A stretch of DNA of 10,238 bases from an uncultured Actinomycetes bacterium (GCA_903873565.1 CAIQOY010000139.1:1-10238); one strand, 5' to 3'. Shown: positions 1 through 6,835, numbered from the stretch's first letter. Numbers and translations are program-made. Notes: generated by a model not told the origin, from the sequence alone.

Positions 1-36
1 CGTTCGCGGACCTGTAGGGTCCCGGGGTCGCACGAC

Positions 37-43
37 GGAGGAG
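37..43 (+). promoter_or_regulatory. Shine-Dalgarno of the sulfatase gene
   Basis: A strong purine-rich GGAGGAG lies 9 nt before the ATG at 53 and decides that start, which also puts a complete Tat signal at the N-terminus. The rest of the 52-base leader shows no convincing promoter, so the promoter may lie off the left edge or the gene may be downstream in an operon. Confidence 0.75.
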
Positions 44-52
44 AGCCGCACG

Positions 53-1792
53 ATGAGCGCACCGAGAAGCGAAGGGGGCCTGTCGCGCAGGTCGCTCCTG
101 CAGTACGCCGCCGCGGGCGGCCTCGCGGCCGGGGCCGCCGCGGCCCTGCCGAAGTGGACGATGCCCGCCGCCCGCGCCCAGTCGGGCCCCAGGGGCGGCA
201 TGAACATCCTCTTCATCATGGTCGACCAGCTGCGCTCGCCGTACGCCTTCATGGGCCCGGCGAAGCAGCGCGAGGTCTGCCCCACGATCACGAAGCTCGG
301 CGACGACGGCGTGCGCTTCACGCACTACTACACCGTCTCGAACGACTGCACCCCGGCGCGCGCCGCGCAGGCCACGGGCCTCTACACGCACCAGATCGGC
401 ATCTTCGCCACCACCGGCACGGCCGAGCTGAACCCCGGCTTCCCGACGTTCGGGACGATGCTGCGCCAGCAGGGCTACGAGACCTTCTGGGTCGGCAAGT
501 GGCACATCACGCCGTCCGACGTGTCCGGACCCGGCACCGTCAACGGCTGCATGGCCAACCCCTACGAGGCCTACGGGTTCACGGTGCCGGACGCCTACTA
601 CGGCACCTGCCCCTCGCCCGACGGCGGCGCCGGCCAGGGCCAGTTCATGGACCCGATCACGCGCCAGCAGTTCCGCGAGTGGCTGTGGAGCCGCCCGGCC
701 GACGGCGGCCCGTGGTGCACCGTGCTGAGCCTGATCAACCCGCACGACATCCAGTTCTACCCCTACTACACGCGCCGCATCCAGGGCCAGCAGCACCCGC
801 GCCGGATCTTCCGCGAGATGGCCGCCAACTACGAGACCAACGCCGAGCGCGAGGCGCAGAACAAGCCGCAGCTCCAGCGCTCGTCGGTGGACGCCCACAA
901 CGACTCGTTCGGCGACCTGCCCGACGACCGGCGCGTGCCCGAGCCGTGGCGCAAGATGCTCGACACGTACGCGGGCATGACCTTCGACGTCGACCTCGAG
1001 ATCTACTCGGCCCTGAAGGCGCTCTCGCAGTCGCCGTTCGCCGACAACACGATCGTCGTGTTCACCTCCGACCACGGCGAGTACGCGGGCGCCCACGGCA
1101 TGCGCGGCAAGGGCTTCTCCTTCTACGAGGAGGGCTCGCGCGTCCCCCTGATCATCAAGGACCCGACGGGCGGCTGGACCCCGCAGGCGAAGGTCGACCG
1201 CCGGCAGCTGTTCTCGAGCGTCGACCTCGCGCCCCTGATGCTGACCCTCGCCACGGGGTCGGAGGAGTGGCGCAAGGACGGGCGCTACGCGCAGATCGCC
1301 AAGCGCGCCTCGATCGCGGGTGCCCTCGCCGACCCGAAGGCCGAGGGGCGGCGCTTCGTCGCGCACGCCACCGACGAGATCGCGACCCTGCCCGCCCAGC
1401 TGGGCGGCGACGGCACCCAGGTCTACCCGGGGGCCAACCACATCACCGCGGTGCGGACCCGGCTCGGCAAGATCGCCCGCTACGCCTACTGGAAGGACGG
1501 CGGCTACCAGATCGACCACGGCCAGGAGATCGACTGGGAGGCGTACGACTACCGCACGCCACGGGGCCGCCAGGAGCTCGAGAACGTCTACGGCGACCCC
1601 GACCACGCCACGGGCGTGAAGGCGATGAAGGCGATCCTCAACGTGGCGATGGCCACCGAGATCCAGGCGCCCCTGCCGGAGGCCCTGCGGCCCGCGCAGC
1701 AGGCGGCCTTCAAGGCCTGGTTCGGCGACGCGACCACCAGCCCGCCGACGCCGCCGACCAAGATCGACAGCTTCATCGAGACGATGCGCTGA
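53..1792 (+). CDS. Tat-exported sulfatase (arylsulfatase/choline-sulfatase-like)
   Basis: Hydrolyses sulfate esters; the natural substrate cannot be told from sequence. A twin-arginine signal (SRRSLLQ, residues 11-17) precedes a hydrophobic Ala/Gly stretch and an ARA cleavage site near residue 42, so export through Tat as a folded protein is expected. The sulfatase core follows. NILFIMVDQ (51-59) holds the first metal ligand Asp58. The CTPAR signature (99-103) has Cys99 as the residue converted to formylglycine. GKWH is at 148-151, NPHD at 229-232, SDHGE at 339-343 (Asp340/His341 metal ligands), His348 and Lys353 (likely sulfate contact). The second position of the first metal motif is Gln59 rather than the Asp found in many sulfatases. 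Length, 579 residues, is normal. Formylglycine must be made in the cytoplasm before Tat export, and no formylglycine-generating enzyme is in the window. The gene ends 3 bp from the convergent prmA stop. Family assignment is secure; substrate is open. Confidence 0.93.
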   Translation: MSAPRSEGGLSRRSLLQYAAAGGLAAGAAAALPKWTMPAARAQSGPRGGMNILFIMVDQLRSPYAFMGPAKQREVCPTITKLGDDGVRFTHYYTVSNDCTPARAAQATGLYTHQIGIFATTGTAELNPGFPTFGTMLRQQGYETFWVGKWHITPSDVSGPGTVNGCMANPYEAYGFTVPDAYYGTCPSPDGGAGQGQFMDPITRQQFREWLWSRPADGGPWCTVLSLINPHDIQFYPYYTRRIQGQQHPRRIFREMAANYETNAEREAQNKPQLQRSSVDAHNDSFGDLPDDRRVPEPWRKMLDTYAGMTFDVDLEIYSALKALSQSPFADNTIVVFTSDHGEYAGAHGMRGKGFSFYEEGSRVPLIIKDPTGGWTPQAKVDRRQLFSSVDLAPLMLTLATGSEEWRKDGRYAQIAKRASIAGALADPKAEGRRFVAHATDEIATLPAQLGGDGTQVYPGANHITAVRTRLGKIARYAYWKDGGYQIDHGQEIDWEAYDYRTPRGRQELENVYGDPDHATGVKAMKAILNVAMATEIQAPLPEALRPAQQAAFKAWFGDATTSPPTPPTKIDSFIETMR

Positions 1793-1807
1793 CCCCTAGC
1801 GGGTCAG
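1789..1807. terminator. Hairpin spanning both convergent stop codons (sulfatase/prmA)
   Basis: A perfect 7-bp inverted repeat (CTGACCC / GGGTCAG) with a 5-nt loop CTAGC lies over the TGA of the sulfatase (1790-1792) and the TAG of prmA (complement of 1796-1798). Only 3 bp separate the two genes, so one symmetrical hairpin could serve both strands. No T-run follows on either side, so it is not a classic intrinsic terminator; it may be a weak terminator or an mRNA 3'-end stabiliser. Confidence 0.5.
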
Positions 1808-2551
1808 GAGCAGCGTCCGCCAGCCGTCCTCGACCCGCTCGTCGGCGACCCGCCACGGGCCGAGATCGAGCGGGTCGTCGGCGCGCAGCCCGCTGGCGAT
1901 GACCCGCGCGGGCAGCCCGTCGCGGGCCAGCAGCGCCTCGACCACGCGCCGCTCGATGTTCGCGAGCGCGAGATCGCAGGCGGGCAGCTCGGCGGCCAGC
2001 ACGTCGGCCTGCACCACCGCGATCCGGTCGGCGAGGCCGTTGCGCTCCACGTTGGCCCGGGCGGCGGCGACGGCATGCGGATCGAGATCCCAGGCGGTGA
2101 CGGGGCCGTGGCCCCAGGCGGCGGCGAGGATCGAGAGCAGGCCCGACCCGCAGCCGAGGTCGAGCACCGAGCCCGCGGGCTCGCGGGCGAGCAGCTCCCC
2201 CACGCCGCGCGTCGTCGGATGCGCGCCCGTGCCGAAGGCGTAGCCGGGCTCGAGCACGACGGCGTCGGCCGGCTCGTCGAGCCAGGGCGGGCGCACCCAC
2301 GTGCCGGCGATCGCGCAGGGCGCATGGAAGTCGCGCCACCCGTCGCGCCAGCCGGCGGGCACCGCCGCGGCGGACACCGCCATCCAGGCGGGCAGGTCCG
2401 GCGCCGGCGCAGCGGCCGCGACGACGACGGCGAACCCGGCGTCCGTCTCCTCGAAGCCGTCCGGGAAGCGCTCCACGAGGACCGCGATCGCCTCCTCGCG
2501 GCGATCGGCATCGACGGCGATCGCCAGCCGGCGCAGCTCGGGGTCAGCCAC
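1796..2551 (-). CDS. prmA: Ribosomal protein L11 methyltransferase
   Basis: SAM-dependent methyltransferase that trimethylates ribosomal protein L11. The N-terminal third (1-70) corresponds to the L11-recognition domain and is shorter than in E. coli: the whole protein is 251 residues against about 293. WRDFHAP (72-78) and EPGYAFGTGAHPTT (101-114) are the PrmA hallmark segments before the SAM fold. VLDLGCGSG (129-137) is motif I, the acidic end of beta-2 is DLDP (155-158), and LANIE (196-200) is the Asn-Ile motif IV. EDGWRTLLL near the C-terminus matches the usual PrmA ending. The start is GTG, overlapping the dnaJ stop by 8 bp, with a weak Shine-Dalgarno, so translational coupling to dnaJ is likely. 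It is the last gene of the hemW-hrcA-orf-dnaJ-prmA operon. The rsmE gene that often follows prmA is absent. Its role is well supported by motifs and by the dnaJ-prmA neighbourhood. Confidence 0.93.
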   Translation of the reverse strand: MADPELRRLAIAVDADRREEAIAVLVERFPDGFEETDAGFAVVVAAAAPAPDLPAWMAVSAAAVPAGWRDGWRDFHAPCAIAGTWVRPPWLDEPADAVVLEPGYAFGTGAHPTTRGVGELLAREPAGSVLDLGCGSGLLSILAAAWGHGPVTAWDLDPHAVAAARANVERNGLADRIAVVQADVLAAELPACDLALANIERRVVEALLARDGLPARVIASGLRADDPLDLGPWRVADERVEDGWRTLLLTR

Positions 2552-3665
2552 CGCTGAACCCGCGCCGGATCCGCCCGAACAGGCCCGTGTCGGCCTTGTA
2601 GGCCTCCTGCGGGATCTGCCGGTCGAGCTCCTCCACGAGCTGGCGCGCGGTCGGCTCGAGCTTGCGCGGGATGTGCACCGCGAAGGTGACGTGGAGGTCG
2701 CCGCGGCGGCCCTCGTTGCCCACCATCGGCATGCCCTGACCGCGCAGGGTGCGCCGCTCGCCCGGCTGGGTGCCGGACTGCAGCACGATCGTCTCCATGC
2801 CGTCGAGCGTCGGCACGTGCACGGTGGCGCCGAGCATCGCCTGCGTGGCGGTCAGGTCGACCAGGACGTGGAGGTCGAGGCCGTCGCGCACCAGCGCCGG
2901 ATCCTCCTCGATCTGGATGCCGACGTAGAGGTCGCCCGGGGGCGCCCCGGGGTCGCCCGCGTGGCCCTGCCCGACGACGCGCACGCGCTGGCCCGAGTCG
3001 ACGCCCGCCGGGATGCCCACGCTGACGGTGCGGCGCTCGGGCCGCCGACCCTGGCCGCCGCAGTCGACGCAGGGCGTCTCGACGGTGGCACCACGGCCGC
3101 GGCAGGCGCTGCAGGGCAGCTGCCGCACGATCTGCCCGAGCGGCGTGTTGGAGACCTGCCGCACCTCGCCGGCGCCGCCGCAGGTCGGGCACGGGATCGG
3201 CCGCGTCGGCGGCTCCGCGCCCGAGCCCGCGCAGCGCTCGCAGTGGACGACCACCTCGACGTCGAGGTCGCGCTGGACCCCGGCGGCGGCCTCCCGCAGG
3301 GTCAGCGTCGTCGCGGTCGCCGCGTCGGCGCCGGCCATCGGACCGCGCGCGCGCCCGCCGAACAGCCCGTCCCCGAAGAACATGCCGAGGATGTCGTCGA
3401 GGTTGCCGAAGCCCTGGCCGCCCATCCCCGCGCCGGACACGCCGGCGTGCCCGAAGCGGTCGTACTGCACCCGCGTCTCGCGCACCGACAGCACCTCGTA
3501 GGCCTCCGCGACCAGCCGGAAGCGCTCGCCGGCCTCGGGGTCGTCCGGGTTGACGTCGGGGTGCAGCTGCCGGGCGAGGCCGCGGAAGGCGCGCTTGATG
3601 TCCTCGTCGGAGGCGTCGCGCGGGACCCCGAGCACGTCGTAGTAGTCGGGCTTGGCCGCCATCAC
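2544..3665 (-). CDS. dnaJ: Chaperone protein DnaJ (type I Hsp40)
   Basis: Cytoplasmic co-chaperone that stimulates DnaK ATPase and delivers unfolded substrates. The J domain occupies residues 5-72 with the catalytic HPD tripeptide at 35-37. A Gly/Phe-rich linker with a DILGMFFG segment (91-98) follows. The zinc-binding region has four CxxCxGxG repeats beginning at Cys142, Cys159, Cys185 and Cys199. The C-terminal substrate-binding beta domains fill the rest. The total of 373 residues is normal for type I DnaJ. The start is either GTG at 3665 or the adjacent ATG at 3662. No dnaK or grpE is nearby; the association with hrcA resembles the DnaJ2 locus of actinobacteria, so this is probably the second DnaJ of the genome (inference). 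It lies 39 bp after the small membrane gene and overlaps prmA by 8 bp. A TACCAT hexamer just upstream could give it its own transcript. Confidence 0.96.
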   Translation of the reverse strand: MMAAKPDYYDVLGVPRDASDEDIKRAFRGLARQLHPDVNPDDPEAGERFRLVAEAYEVLSVRETRVQYDRFGHAGVSGAGMGGQGFGNLDDILGMFFGDGLFGGRARGPMAGADAATATTLTLREAAAGVQRDLDVEVVVHCERCAGSGAEPPTRPIPCPTCGGAGEVRQVSNTPLGQIVRQLPCSACRGRGATVETPCVDCGGQGRRPERRTVSVGIPAGVDSGQRVRVVGQGHAGDPGAPPGDLYVGIQIEEDPALVRDGLDLHVLVDLTATQAMLGATVHVPTLDGMETIVLQSGTQPGERRTLRGQGMPMVGNEGRRGDLHVTFAVHIPRKLEPTARQLVEELDRQIPQEAYKADTGLFGRIRRGFSGG

Positions 3666-3670
3666 CGGGG

Positions 3671-3676
3671 ATGGTA
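3671..3676 (-). promoter_or_regulatory. Possible internal -10 element before dnaJ
   Basis: On the minus strand TACCAT fits the TANNNT -10 pattern and ends 5 nt before the GTG (8 nt before the ATG) of dnaJ, a spacing that would give a leaderless or near-leaderless message. It sits inside a short inverted repeat GGGAT-GGT-ATCCC (3668-3680). There is no good -35 match, so this is a weak call. Confidence 0.3.
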
Positions 3677-3704
3677 TCCCGCCTCGGGCGGCGGCCCCTC
3701 CGGG

Positions 3705-3902
3705 TCAGCCCATGCGCAGGAGCGCGCCGCCGATCAGGACGAGCCCCAGGAGCAGCCCGAGCCCGCGCGTGAAGGCGAGCACCCACAGCATCACGCGGCG
3801 CTCGGCGGGCGGCAGCGTGCGCGCCTCGGCCCAGCGGACGCTGATCGCCCACGCCTGGTACGCGGCCAGGGCCGCGCCGGCGCCGAGCAGCGCCCAGTTC
3901 AC
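3705..3902 (-). CDS. Small two-helix membrane protein between hrcA and dnaJ
   Basis: The family is not recognised. The 65-residue product has two hydrophobic helices, about residues 3-22 and 38-62. A charged loop (RWAEARTLPPAERR) lies between them, so a hairpin with both ends on one side of the membrane is predicted. Almost every codon ends in G or C, as in neighbouring genes, which supports genuine coding. The start is GTG, 10 bp after the hrcA stop, with only a weak GC-rich ribosome-binding region, so it probably depends on coupling to hrcA. It ends 39 bp before dnaJ. Its position suggests co-expression with heat-shock genes, but no function can be assigned. There is no signal peptide cleavage site, cysteine pair or known motif. 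Confidence 0.7.
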   Translation of the reverse strand: MNWALLGAGAALAAYQAWAISVRWAEARTLPPAERRVMLWVLAFTRGLGLLLGLVLIGGALLRMG

Positions 3903-3912
3903 GCGGCCCCGC

Positions 3913-4962
3913 TCAGTCCTCGTAGACGTCCTCGACGTACGCGCTGAGCGCGGCCGCCGCGCCGCGCACGGCGACGATCGCCTGCGCGTAGTCCATCCGC
4001 ACGGGCCCGATCACGCCGACGGCGCCGAGCGCGCGCCGGGGCAGCCCGTAGCCCGCCGTGACCATCGCCACGGGCCGCAGCGCGGGCTCGCCGTGCTCCT
4101 CGCCGATGCGCACGATCACGCTGTCGCCGCGCAGGGCCCCGCGCAGGCGGTCCAGCATCTCGGCGCGCTCCTCGAGCACGCCGGCCAGCGCGCTGAGCCC
4201 CTCCTGGTCGCGCTCGCGCGCGCTCAGCTCGCGCATCAGGCGCGACGCCCCGCCCACCACGAGCCGGTCGGGACCCGCCTCGAAGAGGTCGTGGAAGACG
4301 GGCGCGATGGGATCGAGGAAGGACCGCTCGCGCACGTCGAGCGCGGGGTCCTCGAGCCGCGCGCGGACCGCGCGCTCCGTGATCGAGCCGTCCGCGAGGG
4401 TGTCGTTGAGGTAGGCCCGGCCCCACTCCACGAGCCCCGGGTCCACGGGCGCGTCGAAGACGATCGTGCGCTTGGCCACCGCGCCCGAGCCCGTGATCAC
4501 CACCACCATCACGACCTGCGGCTGCAGCGCGAGCACCTCGACGTGGCGGATGTCGGCGACGGGCAGGGACGGCGCGCTGGCGATGGCCAGGAGGCTCGTC
4601 ACCTGCGAGAGCGCCTCGGTGGTCGCGCGCAGGGCCTCGTCGACCTCGCGGCTGGCGTCGCCGAGCTGCACGGGCAGGGGCTGCACCGCCGCGCGCTCCT
4701 CGAGCAGGGCGCCCGCGTAGAAGCGGTAGCCGAGCTCGGTCGGCACGCGCCCGGCGGAGGTGTGCGGGTGGCCGAGCAGGCCGACCGACTCGAGCCAGGC
4801 CAGCTCGTAGCGCAGGGTCGACGCGCTGGTCTCGAAGCCGTGCTGGCGCACGAGGGTCTGGGAGCCGACGGGCTGCCCCGTCGAGATGTGCTCCTCGATG
4901 ACGGCGCGCAGGACCTCGCGCCGCCGCGGGGTCAGCTCGATGTCGGGCGTGTCGGCGCTCAT
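3913..4962 (-). CDS. hrcA: Heat-inducible transcription repressor HrcA
   Basis: DNA-binding repressor of class I heat-shock operons; it normally binds CIRCE inverted repeats and is kept active by GroEL. The N-terminal winged helix shows the family pattern: LTPRRREVLRAVIEEHIS (10-27), GQPVGSQTL (29-37), STLRYELAWLE (48-58) and PHTSAGRVPTELGYRFY (66-82). The GAF-like and dimerisation regions fill residues 90-349. Length, 349 residues, is typical. The ATG at 4962 was chosen because it forms an ATGA overlap with the hemW stop and puts the winged helix at the N-terminus; the same frame stays open much further upstream, but that extension is antisense-free, shifted hemW sequence with no family resemblance. 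No CIRCE site (TTAGCACTC-N9-GAGTGCTAA) is seen anywhere in the window, so the targets, probably groESL, lie elsewhere and autoregulation through CIRCE is not evident. Confidence 0.95.
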   Translation of the reverse strand: MSADTPDIELTPRRREVLRAVIEEHISTGQPVGSQTLVRQHGFETSASTLRYELAWLESVGLLGHPHTSAGRVPTELGYRFYAGALLEERAAVQPLPVQLGDASREVDEALRATTEALSQVTSLLAIASAPSLPVADIRHVEVLALQPQVVMVVVITGSGAVAKRTIVFDAPVDPGLVEWGRAYLNDTLADGSITERAVRARLEDPALDVRERSFLDPIAPVFHDLFEAGPDRLVVGGASRLMRELSARERDQEGLSALAGVLEERAEMLDRLRGALRGDSVIVRIGEEHGEPALRPVAMVTAGYGLPRRALGAVGVIGPVRMDYAQAIVAVRGAAAALSAYVEDVYED

Positions 4963-6056
4963 CGCAGGATCTCCGCGACGCAGTCGTGCAGGAGCATCCG
5001 GCCGCGCCGCTCGAGCCGCAGTGTACCGCCCTCGCGGCGGGCCACCCCGGCGGCGACCAGCCGCGCCACGCCGGCCTCGTCGACCAGGTCCGCGAGCTCC
5101 CCGTCGAGCGCGACGCCCTCGGCCAGGCGCAGGCCGAGCATCAGCCGCTCGCGCGCGGCGGTCTCGGCGTCGATCGCCTCCAGCGCGCAGGGCGCACCGG
5201 CCGGGTCGTCGAGGTAGGCGGCCAGCTTGGGGCCGTTCGCGCGCCGCTCGCCGGCCACGGTCGAGACCGCGCCGATGCCGAGGCCGAGGTAGTCGCGTCC
5301 CCGCCAGTAGGCGGTGTTGTGGACGGCGCGCTGGCCGGGCCCGCGCGCGAACGACGCGACCTCGTACCAGTCGTAGCCGGCCGCGCCGAGCCGGTCGACG
5401 ACGCGGTCGAGGTGGTCCTCGACGCGGTCGGCCTGCGCGGCCAGCGCGGCGCCGTGGTGGACCGTGAAGCGCGTCCCGGGCTTGGCCTCGAGCTCGTAGG
5501 CGGAGACGTGGTCGGGCGCCAGCGCGATGAGCGCGTCGAGGTCGCCCTCGAGGTCGTCGGTCGTCTCGCCGGGAATCCCGAAGATCAGGTCGAGGGAGAT
5601 CGACGCGACGCCGGCCGCGCGCAGGCGCCCGACGGCGTCGCGGACCCCGGCGGGCGTGGTGCGCCGCTCGAGCACGTCGAGCAGCGCGGGCGCGAAGGTC
5701 TGCGCGCCGAGCGACACGCGGCAGCCGCGCGCGGCGAGCGCCCGGGCGAGGTCGTCGGTGACGTCCTCGGGGTTGCACTCGACCGTCGTCTCCGCCTGCG
5801 CGCGCGGCAGCCGGTCGAGCAGCTCGCCGAGCAGCTCCGGACCCAGCCGCGACGGCGTGCCGCCGCCGAGGTAGACGGTCTCCACGGGATCCGCGAGGCA
5901 CCCGCCGCGCGCGGCGAGCTCCCCGAGCAGGGCGTCGACGTAGGCCGCGTGGCGCTCGTCGTGGCCCGTCACCGTCGTGAAGTCGCAGTACCCGCAGCGG
6001 TGCGCGCAGAACGGGACGTGCACGTAGAGGTGCCGGACGTCGCCCATCGGGCCCAT
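4959..6056 (-). CDS. hemW: HemW-type radical SAM protein (heme chaperone; HemN-like)
   Basis: Member of the HemN/HemW radical SAM family. The iron-sulfur/SAM motif is C17-x3-C21-x2-C24, followed by Asp-Phe. Canonical coproporphyrinogen dehydrogenase HemN has a further Cys two residues on (CxxxCxxCxC), so this is HemW-like: a heme-binding protein thought to insert heme into targets, rather than the oxidase. Other family segments are GGGTPS (64-69), VECNPEDVT (92-100), RVSLGAQTF (113-121) and SLDLIFGIPGE (154-164). A HemN C-terminal domain ends with a GRMLLHDCVAEIL-like helix. Length, 365 residues, is normal. ATG at 6056 is used; a second in-frame ATG at 6047 also fits. GGATGGG about 5 nt upstream of 6056 is a modest ribosome-binding site. 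It is the first gene of the hrcA-dnaJ operon and divergent from the siroheme synthase gene. Confidence 0.93.
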   Translation of the reverse strand: MGPMGDVRHLYVHVPFCAHRCGYCDFTTVTGHDERHAAYVDALLGELAARGGCLADPVETVYLGGGTPSRLGPELLGELLDRLPRAQAETTVECNPEDVTDDLARALAARGCRVSLGAQTFAPALLDVLERRTTPAGVRDAVGRLRAAGVASISLDLIFGIPGETTDDLEGDLDALIALAPDHVSAYELEAKPGTRFTVHHGAALAAQADRVEDHLDRVVDRLGAAGYDWYEVASFARGPGQRAVHNTAYWRGRDYLGLGIGAVSTVAGERRANGPKLAAYLDDPAGAPCALEAIDAETAARERLMLGLRLAEGVALDGELADLVDEAGVARLVAAGVARREGGTLRLERRGRMLLHDCVAEILR

Positions 6057-6083
6057 GGTGACCCATCCGGCGCCGCGCGGCCC

Positions 6084-6089
6084 ACGATA
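6084..6089 (-). promoter_or_regulatory. -10 element of the hemW operon promoter
   Basis: On the minus strand this reads TATCGT, a TANNNT hexamer identical to the -10 of the aminotransferase promoter at 6874-6879 and to the one before the 8834 gene. It would give a leader of roughly 20 nt before the hemW ATG at 6056, enough for the GGATGGG ribosome-binding site. The -35 is not recognisable. Confidence 0.5.
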
Positions 6090-6093
6090 GGCT
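6088..6093 (+). promoter_or_regulatory. -10 element for a leaderless siroheme synthase message
   Basis: TAGGCT fits TANNNT and ends 7 nt before the ATG at 6101, so transcription would start at or next to the start codon. No Shine-Dalgarno precedes that ATG, as expected for a leaderless gene. It overlaps the opposing hemW -10 by two bases, making a compact divergent promoter. No clear -35 is visible. Confidence 0.45.
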
Positions 6094-6100
6094 TCGTGCC

Positions 6101-6835
6101 ATGCCGTATCGCCCCTGCGTCTGCGCGGCCCAGCTCGACCGCTGCGACGCCACCTGCAACGCGAAGATGCTCGAGAAGACCTTCTACATGGCCTGCCTCG
6201 ACCTCGGCGACCGGCCCTGCCTCGTGGTCGGCGCAGGACCGATCGGCCTCGAGAAGGTCGAGGGCCTGCTGGCCGCCAACGCGCGCGTCCACGTCGTCGC
6301 CAAGCAGGCGATCGACGAGATCCGCGACCTCGCCGCCGAGGGCGCGATCACCCTCGAGGAGCGCCCCTACGACCCGTCCGACCTCGAGGGGCACCTGCTG
6401 GTCGTGGCCGCGACCGAGGACACGGCGCTCAACGTCGAGATCTACGAGCGGGCCGAGGCGCGCGCGATGCTGGTCAACGTCGTCGACGTGCCGCCCCTGT
6501 GCAACTTCATCCTGCCCGCGATCGTGCGCTCCGGCCCGATCGCCATCGCCATCTCCACGTCGGGCGCGAGCCCGGCCCTGGCCAAGCGGCTCAAGCGCGA
6601 GATCGCCGAGGCCTACGGCGAGCCGCACGCGCGCCTCGCGGAGATCCTCAACGGCCTGCGCGGCTGGGCGAAGGACCTGTTCCCGACGTACGAGGACCGC
6701 AAGGTCTTCTTCGAGGGCATCGTCAACGGCGACCCCGACCCGATCGCGCTCCTGCGGGCCGGCGACGAGGAGGCCGTCGAGCGGCTGATCCGCGAGCGCC
6801 AGGCGACCGCCGAGTCGCTCTTCACCCCCTCCTGA
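6101..6835 (+). CDS. Siroheme synthase N-domain: precorrin-2 dehydrogenase / sirohydrochlorin ferrochelatase
   Basis: NAD-dependent oxidation of precorrin-2 to sirohydrochlorin, and in bifunctional members insertion of iron to make siroheme for sulfite and nitrite reductases. The Rossmann segment is PCLVVGAGPIGLEKVEGLL (39-57), with the G44-x-G46-x2-G49 loop. NVVDVPPLCNFILPAIV (126-142) carries Asp129, equivalent to the catalytic Asp of Met8p and CysG. ISTSGASPALAKRLKREI (151-168) is the helical-domain signature. The methyltransferase half of full CysG is absent, so this is a stand-alone Met8/CysG-N type of 244 residues. Before the fold there is a cysteine-rich extension with Cys6, Cys8, Cys15 and Cys19, not part of the usual family. 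The ATG at 6101 is favoured by a -10 element at leaderless spacing. The alternative in-frame ATG at 6167 would remove the cysteines but has no Shine-Dalgarno. Divergent from hemW. Family call is firm; exact start and second activity are less so. Confidence 0.9.
   Translation: MPYRPCVCAAQLDRCDATCNAKMLEKTFYMACLDLGDRPCLVVGAGPIGLEKVEGLLAANARVHVVAKQAIDEIRDLAAEGAITLEERPYDPSDLEGHLLVVAATEDTALNVEIYERAEARAMLVNVVDVPPLCNFILPAIVRSGPIAIAISTSGASPALAKRLKREIAEAYGEPHARLAEILNGLRGWAKDLFPTYEDRKVFFEGIVNGDPDPIALLRAGDEEAVERLIRERQATAESLFTPS

Noticed and set aside
1..17. Possible tail of an upstream plus-strand gene (frame ending TTC GCG GAC CTG TAG)
   Set aside because: Only five codons are visible and any frame can show such an ending by chance; not enough to call a gene.
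154..1902. Long second plus-strand reading frame across the sulfatase
   Set aside because: An Arg/Pro/Ala/His-rich frame-shifted shadow typical of high-GC DNA; the sulfatase frame carries all family motifs.
2301..5217. Long plus-strand frames antisense to dnaJ and hrcA
   Set aside because: Low-complexity Arg/Ala/His/Gly composition and no domain pattern; they exist because high-GC coding sequence lacks stops on the other strand.
5772..5782. TTGCACTC resembling half of a CIRCE site
   Set aside because: It lies inside hemW coding sequence and has no GAGTGC partner at the right spacing.
53..6835. A sulfur-metabolism link between the sulfatase and siroheme synthase
   Set aside because: They are about 4 kb apart, separated by an unrelated operon, and no sulfite reductase or sulfate transporter is present.
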